Positions 1 through 9,743 of a stretch of DNA of 64,000 bases are shown here, one piece after another. The DNA is from Rhipidocladum racemiflorum. Lineage: Eukaryota > Streptophyta > Magnoliopsida > Poales > Poaceae. Every line of letters starts with the position of its first letter. The first letter of the stretch is position 1. The stretch spans positions 33,083,944 to 33,147,943 of the forward strand of contig CM070572.1 of NCBI GenBank assembly GCA_036346355.1, written 5' to 3'. Made by a program: the position numbers and the translations under genes. The notes under the pieces are model-generated. The model ran no database searches and had not been told where the DNA came from. It saw nothing but the letters and a program-made list of their open reading frames with translations.

Positions 1-584
1 ATTGGTATTGCCTGTCGCCACAGCTACTGTTGAGAGATGCTTTTCAGCCATGAGAATAGTAAAAACATATTTGCGTAATCGCATAGGCGATGAGTTCATG
101 AGTGATAGTCTCATTTGTTATGTGGAACTGAAGAAAGTCACCAATGATGCTGTCGTTAATCGTTTTATGAATTTGAAAGAACGAAAATACTAAAAGGTAA
201 TGTATCTATTTTATTTGATATTTTGATTACTCTATCTTTTTTGTTCATAACTTTAATTTATATTGCTCCTTTTTCCAAGCTATTGAAATTGGATGATATA
301 TTTTAGTATTTTACCAATGTCCGCCATCTTTTGCCGATGACTCCACTTTAAATTTCTTTCCCTTGCAACAATCATTCACTGTTTTTAGTTGGTTTCTTCA
401 TTTTGGTAAGCATTTTCGTATTTTGTTGCTACTTCTTTATAATTGTACATCTTTATTGGTTTTAATGGTAGTATGGTACTAAATTATCGATGCTCATAAA
501 TAATTATACACGATATTATATGTATACACATATATGCTAGTAAAGTGGTGAACCAGGGTAGTTTTTGCTCTAGTTCCGCCCCTG
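1..584 (+). mobile_element. hAT transposon, 3' end (truncated by window)
   Basis: The element enters from the left edge and contains the end of a hAT transposase followed by about 390 bp of AT-rich non-coding sequence. Its right terminus reads CTAGTTCCGCCCCTG at 570-584, the mirror of the CAGGGGCGGAACTAG terminal inverted repeat common on grass hAT elements. The 8 bp after it (585-592) would be the target duplication, but the left copy is outside the window. The end is assigned from the terminal motif and has not been aligned to a full copy. Confidence 0.7.
2..193 (+). CDS. hAT transposase, C-terminal dimerisation domain (partial)
   Basis: This is the last 63 residues of a hAT-family transposase, open at the left edge. 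The reading includes ATVERCFSAMRIVKTYLRNR and continues with the conserved stretch ending SLICYVE, the signature of the C-terminal hAT dimerisation region of the TTF-type zinc-finger group. In the family this segment mediates transposase multimerisation and follows the catalytic core, which lies outside the window. It ends in a normal stop, so this part is not visibly broken. Whether the whole protein is intact cannot be judged. Confidence 0.85.
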   Translation: MVLPVATATVERCFSAMRIVKTYLRNRIGDEFMSDSLICYVELKKVTNDAVVNRFMNLKERKY

Positions 585-592
585 ATTAGAGA

Positions 593-2420
593 CAGCTAAA
601 GAATCTCACTCATGCCCGTCGATCGCGGGTGCACGATGCCTGCGGTCTTGACTGTGTGTCGGCCAGGCCGCCACCATTCCATTCAATCAACAACTCATTA
701 TAAAGTCAAAAATGCATATAACAACAACGGTCAATCAATATTTTGGGTAGTTCAACAATCAAGTACAAAAAAACAAAGATATGAGAAAAATATCGAGAGT
801 TCTTCAATGTTTGGGCATCAATTTGCAAAGAAACATCACCTAATGCAAGAAACCTAGGGGCAAATGAGAGATAGGTAGATGGATAGGTGACAAACTTGTG
901 AACAGCTAGGGGCAGTGGTGCCTCGTTGGATCCTGAAAGCGACGATGGTGCATCCACTGGATCCAAATGACAGCGGTGGCTCACCGAGATGGCAGCCTGT
1001 CCACTAGATCTCGACGGCGGGCCATCACTACTTCATGCAACTAACATCTCACCAGAAAGACAATGCACAAAAAATAACAAACAAAGTGTTGTCCATCCTA
1101 AAAAATGACATAACAGAGAGGGATTAGTTTAGCTCAAAAATTAAAATGTAAGGGGTTTGGGAGTAGAACACTCGAATAAAGTGGTGGCAGGGGGATTTAG
1201 GAGAGGGATTTAGTTTTCACAAATCACAAGCAATAAATCGGGATTTGGGAGAGGGAATGGAAGAAAAATGAACTTGGTGGCGAAGGGAGTTGGCCAGTAA
1301 GATCATTTGGTGACTGCGAGGGAGGACAAGGGATCAAGGGAGTCGAGGCAGTCGCTGGCTTGGCGGCATCGACGAGATGCTTTGGTGTCGGCGTGATGTG
1401 CTGGCAGCGGAGGGAAAGAGGTGGATATGGAGGGGAGATAAGGAGATGCACATATGGGAGTGTGGTAGTGCAGGACTGGAGGGGGGATCGTGTAGGGTTA
1501 GTGGCGTGTCTAGGGAGTGGGGAGAGAGATCAAGTAGGGTTGGACCATTGGAGTGGGTGGGTATGCGCCGGAGAGTGGATACATAGAGTTTTATTATGAG
1601 GGCCCACTTGTAGGGAGGTTGCTGGGTAAACTAGCGCAGTGGCACAGGTATAGCTCATTCATGCCCGCGCCCGTTTTCCCAATGGGAAGAGAATTGCCCA
1701 CATTTCCATACCTGTGGGCAAAGAAAGGCCCCTCATACCCGGCTCCATTAAGTTATTTGCCCACATACACATGAATAATCGGGCATAATTACCATCTAGT
1801 CATGTGAGTTAGGATGGTCATACCATCATCATATCAAAATCATTGTAGGCATTTGGCAAATTACTCTTGCATGGTTTCCCACTGTACCGTAAAGAGAGGC
1901 TTAATAGAGAGGTTTGATGTTTGCACCTCTATTCTTTTGTCTGTCACATCTACTAGATGAGCGGGAGCGGCGCATGTCGCGCCAGTTGCCATGCGTCCGA
2001 TGGTAAAAATCACGCGACTCGCAAAAAATAGCTCCATATTTTTTGAGGGGCCTTTCATAAAAAACAGCGTTAGATTTTTTTGAGGGTCCTTTCGTAAAAG
2101 AAGGGTCAAGGTCTTCTCGGAAAAACCGGACACGTACTTATTTTTGGATTTTTTGGAGGACCTGCGCAAAAAGAAAATGAAGAGCCAAAATGTATCTAGA
2201 TGTAATTTCAAAAAGTTTCAAAGGGGTTTTCTCAAAGAAAGTGGACCAAGACATAATTTCGGGATTTTTGGAGGGGTTGCGAGTGAAAAAAAGTGAATTT
2301 CGGTTTTTTTGGGGCTTCCCCGCCAAAAAAGGATCTATATGTAATTCACGGAACTCGCGAGGAGCTTTTCGCAAAGAGAACGGCACCATCGCAAGCCTCA
2401 CATGCCCCTTGCCACATGCT
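593..2420. other. intergenic, no supportable gene
   Basis: About 1.8 kb with no recognisable coding sequence. Open frames here are short and low in complexity. A purine-rich tract lies at about 1200-1550. At 2030-2300 the phrase 'ttttgaggggcctttc...' recurs in variant form, suggesting decayed repeat sequence. Confidence 0.5.
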
Positions 2421-2492
2421 ACGCGAGGGCGGGGAGTCGAACTCCTCACGCCGCGGCTGAGAAGGGCAAATCTCTCCCCATTGCGCCACACA
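2420..2492 (-). repeat. tRNA-like sequence, possible SINE head or tRNA pseudogene
   Basis: Read on the minus strand, the segment has an A-box-like TGGCGCAATGG and, about 40 nt later, a B-box-like AGTTCGACTCC, the two internal RNA polymerase III promoter boxes of a tRNA. I could not pair an acceptor stem and the T-stem has mismatches, so it is not a functional tRNA. It may be the head of a tRNA-derived SINE or a degenerate tRNA copy. Confidence 0.35.
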
Positions 2493-2769
2493 AGTGCTTG
2501 TAACCAAACAGTGTGACAAATTACTTAAGGCTGGCGAATGGGTGAGCAAATCGGGCGATACGATCGCACGGGAAACGAACACATCGGCTAAAATACACGT
2601 GGATAGCGCGGCTAAGGCGAAACTCTTAGAACTTAATATACAGAGTATTCATCTGACTCCATTGAGCGCGCAAGACTTGGATGGACAGTTGGCCGGCTAA
2701 GAGGCAACATGAACAGAGGCCGAGCGAAGGAGGAGCCAAAAACTCCCCTATCTCTAATATAGGTAGTAT

Positions 2770-3135
2770 ACGTCATGAATACTGAATCAATTTTGTTTTG
2801 AAAAGAACAAGAAAAGAAAAGGAGGAAGGAAGGAGTGGAGCTATTGTTTTCCTGGGCCTGGGCTAATGCTGCAATCCTATCTCTAATATATATGGTATAT
2901 GTCTGTTTCTCCTGTGTTCATGAGTTCATCTATTCCTCGTCCGGAGTGTTTATTTTATTGCAGTATGTTGGTCTCTTACACCGCATTTTTTAGAGAGATA
3001 GAGTGAGAGATCTTACACCGTGATGAGTACTGAATCAATTTTGTTTTGAAAAGAACAAGAAAAGAAGTGGAGAAAGGGGTGGAGCTGTTGTATTCCTGGG
3101 CCTGCGCCAGAGCCTGGGCCTGGGCCAGAGCCTGG
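2770..3135. repeat. local direct duplication beside tRNA-Ser
   Basis: The stretch at about 2774-2870 recurs at about 3020-3110. Both contain TACTGAATCAATTTTGTTTT, an A/G-rich tract, and a GGAGCT...CCTGGGCCTG end. The second copy runs into a short GGGCCTG/CCAGAGCCT tandem repeat at about 3100-3145. There is no coding potential. Confidence 0.6.
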
Positions 3136-3300
3136 GCCTGGACCAATGATGTAACCCTTAGGCAGCCCGGTATATTCTGTGCTCTGCGCAATAGAGAACT
3201 CTGCTCATGGAAGCTGGCTCGGCCACGCACAGCTTCGGGGGCAAAACCCAGTGGCTGGGCCCAAACAAATGACAAGAAAGAAAAAAAAAAACCGAAAAAA

Positions 3301-3382
3301 CGTGGTCGGCAGGATTCGAACCTGCGCGGGCAGAGCCCACATGATTTCTAGTCATGCCCGATAACCACTCCGGCACGACCAC
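3301..3382 (-). tRNA. tRNA-Ser (anticodon AGA)
   Basis: The 82-nt minus-strand sequence folds as a class II tRNA. The acceptor stem GTGGTCG pairs with CGACCAC, with one discriminator base at 3301. The D-arm region is GCCGGAGTGGTTATCGGGC, the anticodon loop is CTAGAAA with AGA as anticodon, there is a long serine-type variable arm, and the T-arm is GCAGG-TTCGAAT-CCTGC. The size and variable arm fit tRNA-Ser decoding UCU and related codons by inosine wobble. The A and B boxes are intact, so it is probably functional. Confidence 0.95.
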
Positions 3383-5025
3383 CTGAATGGAAGCAGAATG
3401 GGAAAACTATGGTCTCATACCCAATAGCAGCGCGAGCACCAAGTTCTCTCATATCCTATAAACCAAAATGAACGAAAAGAATATAATTCGTGTGTGCGCG
3501 CTCTCTACCAGGTCAACTCCGTGGCGTGCTGGATGCATTAATTCCGTTACCTCTTCACGGCCGTGCTCGATAAGCTTCTAGGCATCACTAATTTTAAGTT
3601 GCCCAAGTATTTTTAAGCAGCACGAATAAAAATCGGTGCTGATTACTTATCCATTCATTTGATTTAAGATATACTATATAACTTGTATCGGAAAGAAATG
3701 CATAGAAGCGCCGCAATAAATAGTATTATTTTCGTGCCTTCTCCATTAGTTAACTTCTGTTCTCTCCTGTGTGACTCATTGTACTAGGACGAAAGAATAA
3801 AAGAAAAGAAGAACCGGAAGCTTCAGCAACCGGACGCCGCAGCATGCACGTCTCCCTGCAATTGCCGCGAAATCACCGGATTTAATTATTCTGTGCCTTA
3901 CCAATCTAACACGACAAAATCCGAACGACCGATCGATCGATCAGTACTGCATGGTTCGGAGACTCGTCAGCGACCAATCTCTGAATCATCGGGATCTAAT
4001 CCGTCAACAGCATGCGCCGGTCAAATCACAACCACGGCCAAGTCCTTTCCTGCCGTCGTGTCGCTGGCCACCTAACAGGTGACAACTGACAGCAGCACAG
4101 TTCGTTGCCGTTGCCGGCCGCTGGTCGCCGACGCCTCGACGCCGACGCGTCGCCGGCCTGCGTCGAGTACGTAGTCGATCGTCTGGTGCCGGTAGCCGAA
4201 TCGCGACCGTTTCTGCTTTGTCGGCTGCCGTTTTCCCCATTAATGGTGGTCTGATTTGCGTGGAGTTTGTCTGTAGCTTGGTCAGACGACGAATATAGCA
4301 GAACAGATCCTACCGTTCTTGCAGGCTAGCTCGCGTTTTTTTTTTTTTTTTTTTTTTTTGTCCTGGGGTTTCTGGCAGGGCTCGGAGGGCCATGGGAGCA
4401 TATGACATTCTGCGGAGCCGATGGCCATACTTCCAATCGGATGGACGTTGTTTTCAGAGTAGAGAAATCTGTAGCACCGCATCAGCGATCAATGATTGGG
4501 GAATGGAATAGTTGTTGGTGGGCCCTAGATGTGCCACTTGAGAGGGGCCCATGTTCCATCTGGTATATCCTTTTGCAATGATAGACCTAAACCACTCCGT
4601 CGGGTCATAAATACTTACGTTTTGATAGTTTGTAGTTAAATTTTTAAAATTTTGACTGTTGATATTATTTTAAATATTTAAATTGGATACATGAAAATTA
4701 TACGTGTAGATTTATCTTAAAAAAAGTAATTTCATAATATTACAATTTTACTGTGTTTTTAAATTTATTACAATAGAAATTAATGGTCGAAGTTATATTT
4801 TAGAGACGTGACGATGTCCGAAATGATAACTACGAATGTGACTTAGATATCGTTGGATATGGAAAATAACATGTGAGCTGAGCACTCACGTTAAAATAAG
4901 AAATTCACATATCAAGGATTAGGCTGATGAAAATGTTGTTGCCATCTTTTTTTTAGACAGTTTTAATCTGATACCTCTTTTTTTTAGACAGTTTTAATCT
5001 GATACATCACAGGCCGGGCACACCC
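3383..5025. other. intergenic; 24-nt poly-T tract
   Basis: No gene is supported. A run of 24 T residues occupies 4336-4359, which could be the poly-A tail of a minus-strand retroposed copy, though no element body was identified. At about 4948-5004 a short unit (T-rich run plus AGACAGTTTTAATCTGATAC) is tandemly duplicated. This stretch is the upstream region of the gene at 5211. Confidence 0.5.
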
Positions 5026-5210
5026 GTGATATCTGTAAAGAAATGTTGTTTTCCCGGGCAGTTGCCACAGTCCGGCGACAGGCTCACGGCGACGTGTCCC
5101 TACCGTACCAACGCCACCTCCGTTGCCGCGCGCCCCGCCTCGCTTATTTTCTCCACACGCGACGCCGCCATGCCCATCCCTGATCTCTCACAGTCTCTCT
5201 CGAGCGTGCG

Positions 5211-6355
5211 ATGGCATCCGCTGGAGACGCCATTGACGAAGCCGAGACGACGACCAAGAAGAAGAGAATCTCCGATTGCCTCGGCGACAGCGATGGCTCC
5301 GGCGACGAGGCCGCCGCTGCCTCGCCGCCTTCCCCAGAGACGCCTCGGCTGCGCCTCCCGAGGTTCACCTGCGCGCGGCTTCGGTTTGTCAGGCTTGGAA
5401 GAAAGGTCGGCGGCCGGAAGGAGGTCGCCGCCGAGAAGAGCAAGGCTGCATCGGTGGTGGTGGATTCCTCAGGTGCGTACGTTCGTGCTCTGAGTTTCCT
5501 TACTGGCCTCTGTTTGTGAGACCGGTCTTCGAAAGATTTGCCGGCCATTGCGTGCAGGATGGAAGGCGGGGAGCACTGGCAGCAGCGCGTCGACCGAGTC
5601 CGGCATAGGGCTGAGCCTGCTGTTCCTCCTCGCCAAGACCTGCGTCGAGCTCAGCAAGATGGCAGAGGTGCGCGCGCAGATGGAGGAGCTCCTGAAGGGG
5701 ATAAGGGACCAAGCCAAGACGAAGAGCACGGATCATGTCGTCGTACCAAGAACATGCAATCTTCAGCCGCCGTCGACCGCTTCATCCAGCCGAGCTTCGG
5801 ATACGGATACGAATGGCCATGCAACTTGCACATCAGCCATGGACATGGCGAGCAGCGAGAGTGAGAAGCCGTCTGATGACGAGGGCTCTGCGAGGATGGA
5901 TGTGCCCCGTGAGGAGAAATTTGAGCCCAACTGCAACACCGAGCAAGAAACTTCCGAGGTATACATAATTTCTCTGCACATATAGGAAAGATTAATTCTG
6001 GATATATACATTGCGTAATGGTGCTTGCAACTTTGCATACGATTGATGTCAGTCGTCAGACGACGAGTTCATCGAGCTGGAGGGAGGATTCGGCGCCGGC
6101 GGCAATTTGAGGCGTGGTCTTGACGATGAAGACGAGGAGCACGGCGCCCGGTACGACGACGGAGTGCCCGCCCCGGAGCTGGAGAGGAGACTGCACCAGC
6201 TCCTGCACGAGAGGAACCGGGAGCGGATCGAGGAGCTGGAGTCGGCGCTGCGGCGCGCGGAGAAGAAGCTGATGGAGAAGGAGATGGAGGCGCGGCTGTG
6301 GAAGGACACGGCCAAGCTCGCGCTGCAGCCGTCGCAGCCGCAAGGCGGGCAGTGA
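5211..6355 (+). CDS. POLAR-like protein (polar localisation, coiled-coil C-terminus)
   Basis: Three exons, 5211-5472, 5558-5958 and 6053-6355, join in frame across GT-AG introns to give 321 residues. Residues 103-119 are a hydrophobic GIGLSLLFLLAKT segment followed by ELSKMAEVRAQMEELLKGI. The last 100 residues carry an acidic DDEFIELEGG patch, then a charged coiled coil (ELERRLHQLLHERNRERIEE) ending in a WKDTA motif. This order matches my recollection of the POLAR and POLAR-like plant proteins, which act as cortical scaffolds in asymmetric divisions such as those of the stomatal lineage. The function is inferred from the family. The start is the first ATG that keeps the exon-1 frame, and the exon is very GC-rich. 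A different coiled-coil protein is possible. Confidence 0.65.
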
Positions 6356-6677
6356 CCAATACTGACCGTACGTTGCTTAGCCGCCGCCCTTCTCGCGCTG
6401 GCAAGATGCTGCGTTAGTCCTGAGAAATTCAGTATAGACTGTTAATTTTTTTCCAATCCGATGAAGTAGATTAACTAGTATATATTTATATTTTTAGTAG
6501 TAAAAATATTTTAAATAAATTAATGATTAAATCTCATTCCTACTAGCAATGATATGATAGAATAGTATATATTCCTTCCTCGTTGCGCTGGTGACTACAG
6601 TACTTAACCTTTCCAGCTCAGGTGAGAACTGAAAAAGTTTCGGTGCTTCCGTGCTTGTACATGATGTGCAGAAGGCG

Positions 6678-7088
6678 CAGCGGACTGACGAATTTTTTAC
6701 TGTTTTGGTCCGGTTTTAATTTTTATTTCTCGTAACTGGCCGTTGATCCAAATAAATTACAAGAATAGCGGATGGAGCCCACTAAAAAATGAAAAAAAAA
6801 TTAAATTAATCAATAGACACGGTCTGCTTAAAAAAAATTAAATCCAGCGGTTGGGAACCGCTTAAACATTAAAAGAAATTTAAAAAAATTCAGCTGTCCA
6901 ACCTCGCTTAAATTAAAAAATCAGCTCTCCCAAACCGCTAAAAATAAAATAAAAAAATTAGCGCTCTCCGACCGCTAAATGTAACTATTTAGAGGCTATT
7001 CTTGTAATTTATTTGGATCGACAGTCAGTTACGAAAAAAATTAAAATAGGGTTAAAACGGTAACAAATTTGGGACTGACCGAATGGCC
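6678..7088. mobile_element. foldback MITE with long terminal inverted repeats
   Basis: About 90-100 bp at the left (ending ATCCAAATAAATTACAAGAATAGC near 6767) is the imperfect reverse complement of the right end (starting GCTATTCTTGTAATTTATTTGGAT near 6997). The middle holds several copies of a CAGC...CCGCTTAAA/ACCGCTAAA unit interrupted by A-rich tracts. It has no coding capacity. Exact ends and target duplication are not resolved, so the superfamily is open. Confidence 0.7.
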
Positions 7089-7208
7089 GACTGACTTGGA
7101 CCCTGCAGGAATAGCAGAGATGAGATGGATCTTCAATCTTTCACGATTGGCTGTGAAAGGCACCTGATCTATGTACGTATGTGGTATACAATTATACATT
7201 GAAGGAAG

Positions 7209-7425
7209 TGTTAGACAACCTCGCTATCGAATAGTCCGGGGTTGCTTAATAGATCTAAACTGGAGAACAGATAGAGAGGAAGAGAGACACAATATGATGA
7301 GGGTCTGCTATGCTTTATTATTCTAGTTGCACGTGTACAATAGGGTGACCCTTTGCCTCCTATTTATAACCTACTGCTAAAGTTTCGAGAGAGCCCACGT
7401 GGCCATATGGCCTAGTTTCCTAACA
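7209..7425 (-). mobile_element. solo LTR of a Copia element
   Basis: The minus-strand sequence begins TGTTAGGAAAC and ends GTTGTCTAACA, and is flanked on both sides by the 5-bp duplication GGAAG (7204-7208 and 7426-7430). It shares the phrase GGCAACCCCGGACTATTCGA and the adjoining terminus with the LTRs at 12714 and 17036, but its middle differs, so it is a related subfamily. A lone LTR with intact target duplication is the usual product of LTR-LTR recombination. Confidence 0.9.
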
Positions 7426-7430
7426 GGAAG

Positions 7431-7900
7431 TACGGAAGGCTGCTGCTACCTGAGCACAACTTGGATGCGATCATGCGACACAAGCTAGCTAACATTCGCG
7501 TACGATGTTGATGTGTGACGGACACACTGACACCGTAATCCCCAGTGATTACCGTCGTCAGAAAGCTTTTCACCAGAGGTCGGGCCATCGGTGGATGGCG
7601 GAGGGCCGGCGGAGATGGTAAGCGATCAAGTCACGAGGACTAGGAGGGGAAGAAGTAGCAGCGTCGAGCGTGCGTGGGTCACTAAGGGCCGTACGTCGTG
7701 TCGTGTCGTGGCGTCGTGCTCGTGCGTGCCTTCGCGGCCGGCGCCGCCTGAGCACGAGCGCGCCTGGTGCGGCAGTGGGTTGGCGGTGGCTTGTGGCAAG
7801 GCCCACATAGTTCGGCGGCCCAGCTGGCTGCACTTCACTTACAGTATTGGGGCCCAGGGAAAGATTCGTGGACCAATACGCGGAGTGTCCGAGTCGCCGT
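7431..7900. promoter_or_regulatory. upstream region of the UFD1 gene
   Basis: About 470 bp between the solo LTR and the leader exon. It turns GC-rich from 7570 and leads into a CT-rich tract (about 7930-8040) typical of plant 5' leaders. No TATA box is convincing at a fixed distance. The transcription start is a guess near 7.9 kb. Confidence 0.35.
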
Positions 7901-8125
7901 GGGCCGTATCGACCCAACCCAGCACTCGCCTCCTCCTCCTCCACTCTGCCTCGCTTCTTCTTCCTTCTTCCTCCTCCTTCCGATCCAAGCCGACCCATCT
8001 CTCTTCACGTCTCTCTCTCTCTCCACCAACCGCTTCAGCTCGGCCTCATCCGACGAAACCGAGGAGGGCTCTACTCCGCCGCCGCGCCGGCCGGTTGCTG
8101 GGAGATCCGGCTCGACTATTCCTCG
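7900..8125 (+). other. 5' leader exon of UFD1 (start approximate)
   Basis: The exon ends at 8125 before a GTAAGC donor and joins 9711-9746. The CT-rich sequence is typical of a leader. The frame entering exon 2 is open upstream to an ATG at 7847, so an N-terminally extended product cannot be ruled out, but the conserved family start is the ATG at 9744. Confidence 0.5.
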
Positions 8126-8781
8126 GTAAGCCTCGACTCAGCTTCGCTTCCCCGAATCCGCGGCGGTGGCCAATCGATCTCTCCGGTACTTCCACCCGAT
8201 TCCCGCGTGCTCGTGCCCGTCGTGCTCGGATGGATGAGCAGATCGGCAATCGAATCTCCTCTCGCTTACGCAAAGACATACACACATACCGAATCTCCTC
8301 CCGCTTACGCAAAGACACGCGCCGTGCTCTACCGGTTCGTTCCCAAGTACGAAAAAAGGAAGCATTTTTATGTGTTTGATTACTGAAAACCCCTTGCACT
8401 GGCACCTTTTTGTTCAAGTGAAGTGGTGAATATTCGTTTCGCGCTTATGGTGTACTCATCTCTGAACTGAATTGGCTGCGTTTAATTCGAGTCTGCATGC
8501 TGTACAGGAGTTTATTGCCAGTATCCCTCGCTTATCCTCCAGTAACCCAAGGGCAGGGCTATGTCATCTTGGTACAACTACAGAACTATGAGTTCTAAGT
8601 GTTGGAAACTAATAAAGACTTGCCAAAATTATTGGTTTGCCCTGTCATGAAAGGCAAGTATAGATCATGATATAATAGGCAATCAGATCAATTAGTTAGT
8701 TTGTTTCCTTAGTTAGACTTTCCATATTTAGAGTTGTTGCCTTGGTTAGCAAGTTGATTAGATGGTCTGCTCACTATACAA

Positions 8782-9066
8782 GAGCATCTCCAAGAGAGCC
8801 CTAAAAATGAGCCTTAAACTTTAATTTAGGACCCCAACTAATTAGATTTAGGGTTCCAACGAAATATTCACTCCAGGAATTAGGCCCTAAAACCCAACGA
8901 AGATAGAACTCAATCACAGAGTTGCTAAATATAGCTACTCTCCTAGGGGTCCTAAAACAATTTGCTAAATTTTAACAATTTAGGGTCTTTGCTGGAGTTA
9001 ATTTTTTCCCCAAAAGCCCTATAATTCAAATTAGGGTCATATTTAAGGCCCCTCTTGGAGATGCTC
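8782..9066. mobile_element. MITE in UFD1 intron 1 (Tourist/Harbinger-like)
   Basis: The ends GAGCATCTCCAAGAG (left) and CTCTTGGAGATGCTC (right) are perfect inverted repeats. The interior repeats the phrase 'agggccctaaa' in both orientations. The flanking trinucleotides are CAA on the left and TAA on the right, compatible with a decayed 3-bp Harbinger-type duplication. There is no coding sequence. Confidence 0.75.
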
Positions 9067-9743
9067 TAAGGGCATGTATCCCATGAGTTTGACAATAGAG
9101 AAAGAATAATAGAAGAGAAAAATTGCCTCAACGTTTTTGGTATTCTGCCCCAACCCTAAGTGACAGTGGTGTACATTTAAGAAAAATAGAAGGGATGCTT
9201 AGTGCTGCTGCGCTTCTTTGCGTTCATGGCAGGCGGCCAGTGCGACGCCTTGAACACCATTGGAAAAAGGCTATGGGACTAGAGAGTACCAGGTGTACGA
9301 AGGTCGGAGCCGGTGCTCTAGCCCCTTTGTGCCCCCTCTGCTTTGGGGATATATAAATCTAGTAGCATGTAGTACCTGATTATTTGGAGCCTGAATGTGG
9401 CTTTACCCCCCGAAAATGGTTATCTTTGTGCCCCGTATAATTTTATCGACTTGACTTACTACACCATTGCATAGGTTTTTTTTAGAAAAAAAATCCTGAG
9501 AAACTGTTATGGCTTAGCAGTACTGAGCGTCCTGCAAATGCATGCCTGCAATTTGGAATGGGTCTTGGATTTTCTGTCTTGGTTGTCACAAATCATCCCC
9601 AGTTTTAGTGGAATTCGTTTTCCAGTTGTGATTTATATGCGAGTGTGGTATTGTTCTACCTGCTTTACTTCTTTGCTTTAATTCACATGTTCTTGTTTCT
9701 CATATTCCAGGGAGCAAAAGGGGTTAACCTACTGTTCGCAAAT

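Noticed and set aside
2420..2492. Functional tRNA gene
   Set aside because: No acceptor stem can be paired and the T-stem has mismatches.
5026..5493. 155-codon frame overlapping exon 1 of the POLAR-like gene
   Set aside because: It is a shadow frame of the GC-rich exon; only the 5211 frame continues in phase through both later exons.
7591..8379. 262-codon frame overlapping the UFD1 leader
   Set aside because: The composition is GC/CT-rich leader sequence, three frames are open at once, and the UFD1 splice donor at 8126 interrupts it.
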